Positions 46,010 to 58,079 of a stretch of 64,000 nucleotides of DNA are shown here, one piece after another; the first letter of the stretch is position 1; each line of letters opens with the position of its first letter. A model generated the notes under the pieces. That model saw only the letters and a program-made list of their open reading frames with translations. It made no database searches and was not told where the DNA came from. The position numbers and the translations under genes are program-made. The stretch comes from Acanthacorydalis orientalis (lineage: Eukaryota > Arthropoda > Insecta > Megaloptera > Corydalidae): assembly GCA_034766995.1 (NCBI GenBank), contig CM068316.1:11759000-11822999 (forward strand), in the 5' to 3' direction.

Positions 46010-46057
46010 CACAGATGTTCATTTAATTCCATTCTCGGAATTAAATGAACATCTGTG
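46010..46057. ncRNA. perfect 21-bp hairpin, possible small-RNA precursor
   Basis: 46010-46030 and 46037-46057 are exact reverse complements around a 6-base loop (ATTCTC). Pairing does not continue past 46009/46058. This is the longest perfect non-TA stem I see. The loop is short and the stem lacks the bulges of typical animal microRNA precursors, so it may be a simple palindrome or transposon remnant. It lies in the nervy intron, sense or antisense. Confidence 0.25.
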
Positions 46058-46344
46058 CAAAGAATTGTACATGCTTTCGGCAATTTTTCATAACGCACGT
46101 GCTGTGAAAACCTGGCACTTTATGATAACAATAATTTTATATTGAGACGGAGTTCTCGTGATGCATTATGAAAATAAAAAAAAACGCAAGGGCAGATAAG
46201 GGGTTTTAATATAAATTTATTATCAAGATTGTTTTTAATAACGATTATTAATTCTAATTCTTTCAAATTACTGACTTGTTTTAAAAGCATGTCGTTTTAA
46301 AAATATGTTTTAAATATATTTCATTCGACATAACGTTTACAGTA

Positions 46345-46348
<4 letters not shown>

Positions 46349-46410
<62 letters not shown>

Positions 46411-46430
46411 ATGTATACACACACACACAC
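46349..46430. repeat. compound microsatellite (TA)n(GT)n(CA)n
   Basis: TA run, then about 20 bases of GT, ATGTATA, then ACACACACAC. The GT and CA parts can pair as a hairpin. Confidence 0.95.
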
Positions 46431-47138
46431 TCATAGACAAACCTTGTTTATTGCTATCTGAATTAAAGCTGTTTCTATATAATACACCTGACTTTAAATC
46501 TAATGAAACAGCAACAAATATTATTTTTAATTTTTGATACAAACATTGATACAATTATATACAATAATACAAATCTCAATCTTCTATCGAATTTCCACAA
46601 AACAATTAATATAACTGCATTCAGACTTTGTTGAAAAAGTTTAGATGAAAAATGTATATCTTTTTGTTTGCAAAACAACTATGTCTTATATTTAATAATA
46701 TTAATATATATTATATTTGATTTGAGCTTATATTAGATTTGAGCTTACGATAATTTATGAACTTATTAAACTATTAAATTAGTGTTTTCCTTATTATCAA
46801 TTAAATTTTTGATGAAACATATATTTGTTTTTGTTTTATTTTTATTCGTATACGTTATATTTCAATTATCAATTTTTCCCATAACTAAAATTTGTTTCAA
46901 GTACATCTTACAGTCAATTACAAACGAAGGACAGATGATTGACTTTCTTAATTACAAACATTAATTACATACACATAAAATTCATATTTATTATTTAAAT
47001 TAAAAAAAAAAAACTAATCAATAATCTCAACATGATACACCTACAAGAATGTGTCAGCGAGTATAATAATAACCTGCGACACATTTCCTGCAAACGTGTC
47101 TTCATTACATTTATTGGCAGGAACATTTGTTGTTTCAG

Positions 47139-47269
47139 TCGTCGTTGCAGTATGTTCGAACCCACGAACACTTAGTACTGGATCCCACGTTTTCGCCATC
47201 AGAAGCGTCTGAGATCTTCCTAGCGACAGATCCACCTGTAGTTACCCACAAACGACGTGCTTCTGACAG
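47139..47269 (+). CDS. nvy: nervy exon, linker between NHR1 and NHR2
   Basis: Found by homology and phase, not by frame length. After GTTGTTTCAG (47138) it reads SSLQYVRTHEHLVLDPTFSP, SEASEIFLATDPPVVTHKRR, ASD plus two bases, then GTAAAT at 47270. Vertebrate MTG8 continues NHR1 with NPAQYLAQHEQLLLD at the same point, so QYVRTHEHLVLD is the matching segment. Entry phase 0 fits the 36628 donor, and exit phase 2 fits the 58416 acceptor, where the joined codon is AGC (Ser). A second in-frame AG 18 bases upstream (47120) could add EHLLFQ. Confidence 0.92.
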
Positions 47270-47431
47270 GTAAATGTTTCATTAAACACGCAATTCAAAC
47301 ATTATTAACCCTTTTGTACTAATGTTATGTAGTCACAATCACATATGCCTTTATTTTGTTTACTGTTGTTTATATACAATGCATTATTAATACTCGATGA
47401 TTAAAAAAATTCACACTCATCACTCAACCCT

Positions 47432-47436
<5 letters not shown>

Positions 47437-47510
<74 letters not shown>

Positions 47511-47751
47511 CTACATGCAATTAACAAACAATTTCTTTGTCAATTATTGATTTCATGTATGGTCCTATCCGGCATATTTTCTACATAAATATTAATAAAA
47601 CATATATCTACATATAAGATTAATTAAATTTAAATACCTAAATATCGAATGAAATATATAACGTTATTATTTACTTTCAGTAGAAGTACGAATGTTTCCA
47701 ATATTATTAACAATATTAAGTAAATAATAGAATGTGTTGTTTCAATTAATA

Positions 47752-47820
<69 letters not shown>

Positions 47821-47975
47821 ATATATTCTATATGTAATACATATCTGTTTGAAATTGATTAATTTTTTGAATGTCTATTGAGTACAACACATGTCATAAA
47901 TACGCTGAATTGAAAAACTGATGATACTTTATTTAAATGAAATCTTGTTTTCATTTCGTTTTTAATTACATGTCA

Positions 47976-48037
<62 letters not shown>
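47437..48037. repeat. cluster of three (TA)n tracts
   Basis: TA runs at about 47437-47506, 47751-47815 and 47979-48037, within 600 bases and 170 bases downstream of a nervy exon. Confidence 0.95.
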
Positions 48038-48039
<2 letters not shown>

Positions 48040-48226
48040 ATAAATACTCTATTTTCAGATTTATTTAGCATTGAAAGTCATTTCATATTGTTTGACTAAT
48101 AGAAAATTGAAAACAATTATTTTTTTTATAAATTGCTTGTATTGTTTATTTGTTAAAGGCATAAGTATAAGGAAAATGCTTAATAAATAAACACTCATTG
48201 CTTATATATATATATATATGTATGTA

Positions 48227-49085
48227 TTAGATTGGTGCATAAATGATTCCGGTTTTTACGTATCGAGTATAAAGACTCATATATTAGTTAAAAATTATAT
48301 TTATTAACAAAACAAAGATCATTGGCATGCAGAATTTCTCGTAACTAGAAACAAGTTTGTTTATTCTTAGAAGATAAAATTGTGGAATCCTGGAATTAAC
48401 GAATTCGTCGAAAGCGCTTTGAGCTGATCATTGATCTTTGAAAATCGTCTCTCGTAGGAAATTACTAAAATGTTTAGAGAAATGATAATCTGTCAGAGAC
48501 AGGTCCGGAGAATAAGGTGGGTGAGGTGAGGTTTCATAACCCATTTCATTTAATTTTTTTAAAGTCATTTGTGAGACGTGTGTGGTCGTGTTGTCGCGAA
48601 GAAGAATTAGTCTTTTTCGATTGACTAATGCTGGCCGTAAACGATGCAAGTTCTCATGCATTTTTTCAATTTTCTAACAATATTTTTCTGCTGTTATTGT
48701 TTCATTAGGATTTAAGAAGTTGTAGTAAATGATGTCTCTTGCCGACCACCAAACAGTGACCATAATCTTTTTTTCATGGCCTAGCTATTGTGATAAACGT
48801 TTCCGATTGTTGTAGAGACTTCACTTTTCATCATGATTCTTAAATCATTATTGTCTATAGCTGAAGGACGTTCATGACCCTCTTTATTATCAAGGATTTC
48901 GTTTCCATTATGAAATTTTTATAACCAGTGTTGAGGCTCTACGTTCACTAATTGACTCTTCACCAAAAACAAATTTGATACTTCAAACAGTTTCTGTTGC
49001 TTTACGTCTCAGTTTAAACTCTTACAGTAAAATCGTGCGAATTTGCTTGTTTAATTTAAGAGGTTATATCCAACAATTGACTCTG
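48227..49085 (-). mobile_element. mariner of the irritans/Hsmar1-like type, one end lost
   Basis: The 3-prime terminal repeat is present at the left: TA|TTAGATTGGTGCATAAATGA then TTCCGGTTTTTACG, close to the TTAGGTTGGTGCAAAAGTAA form of Hsmar1-like elements. A (TA)n tract adjoins it. The other end runs into foldback arms at about 49085 without a terminal repeat. Confidence 0.75.
48428..49065 (-). pseudogene. mariner transposase pseudogene (irritans type)
   Basis: Reading down the minus strand with several frame changes: KQIRTILL.EFKLRRKATET-type helix-turn-helix sequence, GEESISERRAST, NKEGHERPSAIDNNDLRIMM, KSEVSTTIGNVYH, a deletion that removes the first catalytic Asp, then MVTVWWSARDIIYY, KMHENLHRLRPALVNRKRLI, LLRDNTTTHVSQMTLKKLNE and MGYETSPHPPYSPDLSLTDYHF. 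The second and third catalytic Asp (RDN and TDY, 35 apart) remain. The C-terminus is cut near IFKDQ. Dead, but the best copy of this subfamily here. Confidence 0.8.
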
Positions 49086-49885
49086 TACAGCTCCAAATTT
49101 TATTTTCTGATCAATGCATTCAATAATTGATTATTAATCATTTTGATTTTTGTATATTTCGATAAAAAGGTCGTCATTCGTAGAATGCTAAGATATAGCT
49201 AGAACTCCATTTTGTGCCTTGAGACAATATTCTTCCTTAGTAAATTCTTCATGCTTTTTTCAAACAGAGAATTTGGAACAAGTTGAAAGTTTAGTCGTAT
49301 GTTGGACCCTATTTTTCTTTTGGCCTTCAGTACGTGTTTCATAAATGAATTATTATCCTGCCTCACGAACCATAGCTTAAAGTTTTTCTGATCGAAAATG
49401 TTCAACAATGATTGTTGATCGTTTTGATAATGTTTTATGCGTTTTTATATGACAATTCCGTTATCTGCAAAGCATTAAAATATAGCTAGAACTGATACTT
49501 TTATCTTAAAACAATATGTTACTTAAGTAAACTCTTGATGTGTTTTTTTAAATAAAGATAATTTGGAAGAGATTAAAAATTTAATCGTTTGTTTGGCTCT
49601 ATATTTTTTTGGATTAAGTAGGTGTTTCAAAAATGATTTATTCCCTCGCCCTGCAAACCATAAAAAGATTTCCGATCGAAAATGTTGCATATTGATGGTT
49701 TTGATAACGTTTTATGAGTTTTTATATGACAATTCCATCATACTCCGAGCGCTGGATACACAAAAATCTTTAACTCTTTGAAAATCATAATATCGTTATC
49801 GAAATGTTTATACTTCTAAATCAAAATAATGAATAATCAATTATTGGATATTTTAATCCGAAAAAATATTGTTCTTCGTAATCTC
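49085..49885. repeat. tandem array of foldback family F arms
   Basis: A unit of about 285 bases occurs twice in direct orientation (about 49193-49480 and 49481-49755) after a partial unit (49085-49192). Shared blocks: TATAGCTAGAACT, CGAACCATA/GCAAACCATA, TTCTGATCGAAAATGTT/TTCCGATCGAAAATGTT and TTTTTATATGACAATTCC. A right arm follows (49775-49885: ATCGTTATCGAAATG, AATAATCAATTATT). Elsewhere the family occurs as single arms or palindromes. Confidence 0.75.
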
Positions 49886-50722
49886 TCAATACACAATTCA
49901 TGTTTAAACAGGATAATAGGTAATTTAGTTCTATCAAGTTATTTTACTAACTTTAACTATCACGGTTTTATTTTGGGATGTGCATGAAAATTGTGCGCTC
50001 TTTTTATTGAAAAGTATTTGTTTCGTAAACAAATAAATTTAATTTATTATATTATTGCAAACATAAAAAACGAAACACAAAGTATAAGAACAAAAAAATT
50101 GTTAAGAATCAACAATAATCAGCAAGTAATGCACAGAGTAACTTAAAAATATTGAAGATATAATACTCAGTCCCTAAATAGCACTAAATTCTCATTTAGT
50201 CAAATTATCATATGAAATTAAATGATTCTCCTCTAGTTGAAGTAAATTTATCTCGGGCTCTGATCATAAATTTGATTGACTGTGATCTAAACGCAAATTA
50301 AGGGATAACATAATAAATCTATTTTTCAAGTTTAAAAAAGTGTATATTGTCAAATACAGAATTTCAAAATTCTGCATATTCAATAACTTCTTCTTTAGTG
50401 TTCCAGCGTCTATTAATTATTCGAGATAAGAGAAAATTTTAACTGAATTTGTTGATTTTAATTATTGTACAAAGCTTTTTGTAGTTTATAAATTCTTATA
50501 TGTCGCATCTATGTAGTACAATAATATTTGTAATTTCATCATCGAAAAAATAATAAAAATGCATCCGTAGGAGGATTAATGTATTTTCTCGAAAATAATG
50601 CCACTTCATTGATGATGACTAAACAAATGATTTAAAATAAATAATGTTCTTTTACTAAGTGTCTCAATATCAAAGTCACATCATTGTAATATATGTAATA
50701 TTCTTATATAAGGGTACTTGAA

Positions 50723-50726
<4 letters not shown>

Positions 50727-50767
<41 letters not shown>

Positions 50768-51093
50768 TTTTATAATTATAAATAATATAATACATAATAG
50801 TCTCTTTACAAGATAAATTTATTTGTATGTTCTTATTGCATATTCTTTAAAGTATGAACATAACTCAAAAACACAATATGTTTTTATTAACATTCAAGTA
50901 TTGAATATTTTGTGTTATTTACAGTTTTTTTTCCAATTTATCAACTGAACTTATATACTGGATACAAAATCGAGAAACTGCTATATTATTAAATCTATAT
51001 ATTTCTTATTTTCAAGACTAAAGAGTCCTTTTCGTATTGTTTTAAATATTTTTTCTTTTTTATATATAATCATAATATTATAAATAAATTATA

Positions 51094-51143
<50 letters not shown>

Positions 51144-51144
51144 G

Positions 51145-51207
<63 letters not shown>
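50727..51207. repeat. (TA)n tracts at 50727-50765 and 51098-51207
   Basis: The second is about 110 bases with four TATG interruptions. Confidence 0.95.
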
Positions 51208-51210
<3 letters not shown>

Positions 51211-51468
51211 GATATTTCATTATATTATAAATGCCATAAACATCATAAATGTCTGCAATTGCTTTCATCTCGGTGAAAGTATAAAATTTTACATAAATTA
51301 ATATTATTTGTGTTTATTTTCAAATTTGTGTTGCATTATAAGAGAACTGTTAACGATGATTTGTTCAAAAGCTTTAAATTAAATCATGATGAATTTATTT
51401 GAATTTATTTGACTACAAATTGTAAATATTCATTACTTATTATTTAATTCTATATGTGTGTGTTTTAG

Positions 51469-51471
<3 letters not shown>

Positions 51472-51545
<74 letters not shown>

Positions 51546-51555
51546 GTGTGTGTGT

Positions 51556-51600
<45 letters not shown>
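51472..51600. repeat. long (TA)n tract split by (TG)n
   Basis: About 70 bases of TA, TTGTGTGTGTGTGTGGA, then about 42 bases of TA. Confidence 0.97.
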
Positions 51601-51601
<1 letters not shown>

Positions 51602-51699
51602 CATGAAACCACTAGATTCAAAACATACGTATACATAATTGTTTTTATTTATGTATTTTAATGAGAAAAGCACGGCCAACTGTGATCAGAAAAGCATAT

Positions 51700-52110
51700 T
51701 ATGAACAGCATGTCGACACATGTGTGTCGCCGTTATAATGTAGGTAAAGAGTGTGGGTAATTCCCAGCGACGCGTTGCAATCTTCGTTACCTCGCGCGGC
51801 GCAAATGCCGCGACGCCACTTGTACTACTATACTATTGGAAATGTCACAGAAATGTGTGCCGCTCAATTCGTGAACACTCGGTGCCATAGTTTTATTAAA
51901 ATGAATAATGGTTTCTTATGGCGGGTGCGCGCGTTGTCATAGCAACCAAACACTCAGCGCCGGCGGTGCTGCTGCCATCTGGTGCCAGCCGTTGCGCGCC
52001 AGATGCTTCAAATACGGAACGCCGTCCGTGGTGTCGCAGATCGGATCCTGCACTCGGCCGACGTCAATATTAACGAAATGACACGCGTCGCGCGCTCATC
52101 CTCCACCGTT
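51700..52110. promoter_or_regulatory. intronic GC island with RFX X-box and CTCF-like site
   Basis: The clearest GC-rich unique island in the nervy introns. 51933-51946 reads GTTGTCATAGCAAC, a full RFX X-box (two half-sites, GTTGTC and AGCAAC, 2 apart). 51973-51985 on the minus strand is GCACCAGATGGCA, 12 of 13 positions of the CTCF core. CG-rich blocks continue to CACGCGTCGCGCGC near 52083. No coding frame matches a protein. Candidate enhancer, boundary or internal promoter. Confidence 0.45.
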
Positions 52111-52719
52111 CTATCTTAAATCTTAACAAAACAGTTGTTTTAATTATTCACATTCATGTTCATCGCACGAACACCATCCGCCATTTCTAATCTATTAACT
52201 AAATACACAACCGTTAATTGAAATAATACCATTAATTAACCGAGTTGTGTCGATTTCTTACAACTTCTTCGTTAAATTTCGTGTTCGTGTTTCCAAATAT
52301 TTAACATATTTTATGTAAATGTAAACAACTGATTTACATTTTCAAATATGTTTGTATGCAAAATAAAGAGATTTATTTCAGTACGAGAACCACAAACAAA
52401 AAAGTACAAAAATAAGCTTAAACGAAAACGTTACAAAGACAATTCAATTAGATGTCGACAAATAAAAAAAGTTACGCACCGCTGAACTAGACGTTCGTTC
52501 ACTATTCCCTAGGTCAGGATTCTCATCTACATTACTAAATTTTCCTATCGAATTTTCATTAATTCATCAAATTCTTTTAGGGAAAATGAAAATTTTTGTG
52601 ATTTTATTTAAAACTTTAATCAAATAAATACAAATCTCGAGTGCGCTCTATAGAAATTGATTCGACTTTTGTGAAAACTGTATAAATTTCTTTAATTTAA
52701 CAGCTGAATTTATCCTCAG

Positions 52720-52905
52720 AAATGAATTTTTTGTTCAACCCATAAACCATAAACATTTTGTACAAACTTTCAAAAATTTTTTTTCTATTTTTACCCCATT
52801 AATTACTAAAGGTTTCTGATCAAAAAAAATGTTTTTAGTTTATCGGGTTAAAAAAAAATCATTTATGAAAGTGAATTTATCCATAGAGTCATAACTGCAT
52901 TGTAA
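52720..52905. repeat. foldback family F, both arms, decayed
   Basis: CAACCCATAAACCATAAA on the left; TTTCTGATCAAAAAAAATG, TTATCGGGTTAAAAAAAAAT and TTTATGAAAGTGAATTTATC on the right. Confidence 0.6.
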
Positions 52906-53239
52906 TCTGTAATGATTTTTTTAGTTTTGACTAAATTTCATATCTGTAGCGAAATTCTAAACTAAAAAAATTATAAATGGTACTCTAATATAATTATTAA
53001 CTACTATGAAAAAAGTAAATCGAAAAATATATAATAACGAACAAATTAGTTACATTTACTTGGTATAAAAACAAAAATATAAACTTAAAATTTATTATTT
53101 TTTTAAAATATGAGTGGCGACTGCCTCTTGGAATAAAACTGTTGCCTGCTTCTCCAGCCAATTCTTTAACATATTGTATTTTATTATGATAATTCAATAT
53201 CACACGCTCAAAACTCATTCAAAGATCGCTCAACCAAAA

Positions 53240-53410
53240 CAAATTGAATATCTTCTCATATTCTTCTTATAGTCCAGATTTATCACCATCTGACTTCCTC
53301 TTTTCCAACACTAAAGTGTGATCATAAAGGAAATCATTTTGAAACTAACCGTCAAATTAATATTATCAAAAAGGATTGGCTGAAGTATACCAAACACCAA
53401 CACCTAATTA
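53240..53410 (+). pseudogene. mariner transposase C-terminal fragment
   Basis: The + strand reads YSSYSPDLSPSDFLFSNTKV then stop, and after a frame change NHFETNRQINIIKKDWLK. This is the mariner third-Asp motif (PSDF, Asp present) and the following E/Q-rich helix. A minus-strand frame just upstream (about 53095-53218) has VKNWLEKQATVLFQEA-like sequence, which may be a second, inverted mariner piece. Confidence 0.6.
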
Positions 53411-54731
53411 CTTCATGGCAGGTCAAATAAATGTATTGTACGTTGTAAAAAATGTATTGATAACGATGTAGATTATGTCAAACCATATAAGAGTTATAAG
53501 CTCTTGTGCAAACATTTAATCGTCCTTTGTATTTTTAAATATAAAAAAATAGATGTGTTATTTATCATTACCAAATTAGAACTTATTGATTAATTAATAT
53601 CTTTTTGCACTCCTCAAATCATCAACATTTTTTTTTCAAATTTTGGGCCGGTGTATTTTAAAATTAATGATAAATAAAGGTCGAATATTATAGCTTTGTC
53701 GTAGGTACTATGCTTGCGAACCACATATTTGACATGCCTGTTCTAAATAATAGAAACAAATTGATCTCAAAAAAACAATACAAATAGCAGTCCGCAAAAA
53801 TAAAATAAGATTAGTTACAATCGATTCACAGATATAAAAATTACTTAATGTAGTTTTCAATCATAATTCATTTATTAAACTCATACTTACAATTATATTT
53901 AACTTTGAATATATTAAAATTCCTTAAGGAAGTAATATCTTGCATTATGTGTATAGCAATCGTTGCTGAATTAGTTTGTTCAAAAACTTCAAATTTATAT
54001 TTTTCTTCCTATTAAATACGAAAAACAAATGTATTCGAATATAAATAATGAAAAATAGTTTAGTAAAACGAATATTTTTCATTCTTTTATATACTGTTCG
54101 TTTTTTATAAATAACTTTTTATTCTTTTTTCTATATTGAAGCGGAGGCATCAGGTAATATGATGTAGATTAATTAGTTTATATCTGAATTCACCTCCTAC
54201 AATAGTTAATATCAAAACATGATTAAAGTCCTATTTAAGTTCAAAAATCTTCTATTTCCACCAAAACTTAATTGTTTGTAACCAATTTATCTTAAAAATG
54301 ACAAGATATATGTGAATTTTTACACACTTATTGAAGAAACTTAACATTATGTATGAATTTGTGTTTAGAAACCGGTTTTTTTCTTAAAAATTTTAGTAAA
54401 AAAAAAAAAACAATAAAATAAATGAACGAACAATAAAACGAAAAAAAAGCGAAAAAACAAACTAAATATATTAACTATAAAGCAACTACATTAAAATATG
54501 TGATATACGATGTTAATCGAATTTCTATTTTGTTAATATCAATAATGTTAACGTCATATGTTTATTATTACAATATATATATATATATATACATATATAA
54601 ACATACATATTTCATGCTGATTTTAAAATAGCCTTGGTATAACATTTTTTTTAATTGAACCCTTCATCAATTACTCTTTTTAGATACTCTATTTCACTCA
54701 TAATCACAAAATACACTCATGCATACACATA

Positions 54732-54735
<4 letters not shown>

Positions 54736-54801
<66 letters not shown>

Positions 54802-54901
54802 AGTTCGGAAGTTGAAATTTCATCTTGTAATACCTTATCTTCCATTAAGAAATTAATTAATTAAAGTATTTATAGAACATTGACTACGGAAATATTCAAA
54901 A

Positions 54902-54938
<37 letters not shown>
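54736..54938. repeat. (TA)n tracts
   Basis: TA runs at about 54736-54795 and 54906-54938, the second followed by GCGTGTGTGTAGTGTAGTG. Confidence 0.95.
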
Positions 54939-54941
<3 letters not shown>

Positions 54942-55745
54942 TGTGTGTAGTGTAGTGTAGTGCAGGAAAATTTATCATTAAATATGTTCATTTACAAACA
55001 GTGAATATGTTACAAATATTATATATGCTTATTTAACCTTTGATTAACTTGCTCAGTGGTTTCTACACTTGTTATAACGGCACTCACCCCAATTGAAAAT
55101 AATACATTTTGCACGCCCTTTATTCAACACCAACATTATAGTTAATAAACATATAAAGTTATAGTATTTTAATTAAAATTAGTTCCTCTGTGTATTATAG
55201 TCAAACAGATTTGTATTTATATTACATTGTTGTTTCAAATATATCATATACTATGTTTAATTTTTAACGATTGTACTGTGTACATAATAATGGAATTATT
55301 TCATTATTTATTATGGATTTCCCCACATTGAATTATTTTAATAAAAGCTATAGATTAATTAATTATTAAATTGGATACATGGATGGAAAATAAATACATA
55401 AACAAGAATACATAAACTATTTCTTTCTATACTTGAAAAATATTATCGAAACTAGAACTAGAAAGAAATGTAATTCAAGCTAAAAAATGAGAAAACATAC
55501 TTATTTATATTTCATATTATTATCCGTTTAAACCGTAGACTTGTTAACCTTACTACTCCATATATGTAAGGCTGGTTAACATTATTCGATCTGTTTAAAC
55601 AACGTTTGCTTATAATTTGAAAACTAAAAAAAATCTTACGTCAACCAAGATGATTAGATCAGGAAATAATCAGGAAGTATATATGCTTTTTTATTAGGCA
55701 AGTTTTTCATACTGTGAGGTTTAGATGGTTGAAGTATGCAAAATC

Positions 55746-55778
<33 letters not shown>

Positions 55779-56255
55779 TTAAAAATAAATTTTCTCTTAA
55801 TAACATGAGGTCTTTGGCTACAAGTTAAATCAGGATAATTGAGCTTGTATAACATCATTTTCCCAATTAATCTACCATTTGATTTTCACCAATAAATTGT
55901 GTATAAAAATATGTTTTATTGAAAAAATATTTTAAAGAAAAAATATTAATAAAAAATTTTCCTTTCACTTACCACATTTGTTAAAATAAAAGCAAAACAT
56001 TTCTGTATTTTGCAGCTTGAGGTTAGATAAAACGTAAAACATTTTGTGTAATTTGATGTAAATACAATTTTGTTTTATTTGATAATTGAAGGTTTATTTT
56101 TTTAAAACTTGTAAATTTCAAGAAAAATGTTAAGTTTCTATTTATTACATAGGGTTTTAGTAATCTTAAATCTTATGTAACATAAGCTGAAATATCGTTG
56201 TTTAAGTTACAGGTAGACTTCATCTGATTAAAAAATGTTTTTCTTAAAATTAATA

Positions 56256-56256
56256 T

Positions 56257-56315
<59 letters not shown>

Positions 56316-56341
56316 TATATGTGTATATATATATATATATA
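56256..56341. repeat. (TA)n tract
   Basis: Interrupted TA run that borders the family P palindrome at 56340. Confidence 0.95.
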
Positions 56342-56620
56342 TGAAAATTCAACTTAAGCTTCCACATGAAAGTATTAAAGAAAACGCAAAAATTTAAAAA
56401 AACAATGTTTCGCTCATTTATTATTTTAGTTCAATTGTATTTTATTAGGTTGTTAGAAAATAATTGCGGTTTATGACCTTTAAATTTATGACGAAATCTC
56501 AATTATTTTTCTGCCGAACTAATAGCAATGAATTGAATTAAAATACTAAATAAAAATAACATGATTTGTTTTAACCCCCGCGCTTCTTTTTTAATACTTT
56601 CATATAGAGGCTTGAATTGA
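56340..56620. repeat. palindromic repeat, family P, carrying a mini-mariner
   Basis: Outer arms pair AAGCTTCCACATGAAAGTAT with ATACTTTCATATAGAGGCTT; inner arms ATTTTAGTTCAATTGTATTT and AATGAATTGAATTAAAATAC flank a 78-base mariner insertion (56445-56522). Without the insertion it matches the layout of 27823-28012. Confidence 0.8.
56445..56522. mobile_element. 78-base mini-mariner nested in palindrome P
   Basis: TTAGGTTGTTAGAAAATAAT at the left and, reversed, TTAGTTCGGCAGAAAAATAA at the right. TA is on both sides (56443-56444 and 56523-56524). It sits at the centre of the palindrome, so its insertion is later than the palindrome. Confidence 0.8.
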
Positions 56621-56623
56621 ATG

Positions 56624-56628
<5 letters not shown>

Positions 56629-56694
<66 letters not shown>
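56629..56694. repeat. (TA)n tract
   Basis: About 66 bases of pure TA directly after the family P copy. Confidence 0.97.
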
Positions 56695-56697
<3 letters not shown>

Positions 56698-57207
56698 AAA
56701 ACAGTCTTAATAAAATTCTGAATATAACTAATATTCGTTGTCTTAATACGGTACACCTTTTAGATCAACTGATTTTCTGTTCACCACTAGTCGTTTCGGC
56801 ACATATTCCACCTTTAGATAAATATAACAAAGTGGATTCACTTAAATATCCCTGGAGATGGCACACATGCCAAAACTAATAGGAAGTAAATATGTTCAGA
56901 AAAGATGAAAAAAATCAGAACAATGTATGAAAGAATACAATTGTAATTAATATATTTATTCATACTTTTTTAGCTTTTATTTTTGCATTTTCCACAAAAG
57001 ATGGCATGAACTCGTAAACATAATATTTTTTCATTTAAACATCAAAATATTTCATTTTTTGTACAGTCGTATATGGGTTAAAAATTATAGTGTTATACAT
57101 TTCATTATGTTAATAAATTGAATTTTTTTCTTTATTTGTCCTTAATAATTTCAAGATATTTTTATTATTTATATTTTCTTAATTATATAAAATATTAAAT
57201 ATTCTTA

Positions 57208-57213
<6 letters not shown>

Positions 57214-57286
<73 letters not shown>
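57214..57286. repeat. (TA)n tract
   Basis: TA run with one TATGTATGTG interruption. Confidence 0.95.
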
Positions 57287-57287
<1 letters not shown>

Positions 57288-58079
57288 CACTAAAATAAAT
57301 TTATTTAGAATTTCAGTTATGTGCAAATATTCGTTGACCCAATGTAATATAGTCTATTTTACATAATCAAATACACTTTATTAACTTCCAGTAATAGGAA
57401 GATCATTGTATAACATCTTGTTAAAGATATTATATTAAATGAAAATGGCCGATTGGAGATACTCTCATCAGCACATTAGACAAGGTTAATATACAATTCA
57501 ATAACTAAAATTTTAATAATGCGTAAAACGTTCAAGTATATTACAGTTAGAATTGTTAACTTGGCTATTATTATTATTTTATTTGTTAAAATTATTATTT
57601 TACACATATTAAATGTATAACACTTAAAAATGCTGTAAAATAATATTATGGCCACAGAGAAATTTTTATATCCACAAAGAAAGAACAATTATAAAATTGA
57701 TTTTATTTCAATTATTGTTCTATAAAGCATCCCCTTTTTTAATTTTTCATCATAAGTTTTTTTCCCAAGTGTATATCGTTTTGGACTGTTTTCTTTTCTT
57801 ATGTGTAAATTATAACATCTATTTCATAATTATCTCTCATTAGTATTTACATTTATAAAAATATATAATTTCATTATCACAAATTGATGAATTATGATAT
57901 TAAATGTAGGTACGTGCATACTTTTACATACATTCAAGATAATTAAAATATAATTCTTTTCGATTAAGTAAAGATAAAATTTATCTGAAAATAAAAAGCA
58001 ATCCTATGTATGCATAGTTTCAAAAAAAAACATGCAACTCGTATAAAATAAGCGAGTGAAGTAGCTGAAAAACTTGACA

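Larger units (their letters stand above)
36629..47138 (+). other. nvy: nervy intron of about 10.5 kb
   Basis: Begins GTACGT and ends TTGTTTCAG. It contains the 39.3-39.7 kb GC island, two mariner groups, a hAT element, a nested TTAA insertion and many (TA)n tracts, annotated separately. Parts not listed (36.7-37.3, 37.6-38.5, 38.7-39.2, 42.4-44.0, 46.4-47.1 kb) show nothing I can support. Confidence 0.85.

Noticed and set aside
47305..47345. TTAACCCTTTTGTACTAATG resembling a piggyBac end
   Set aside because: No partner end or second copy was recognised; too short to call.
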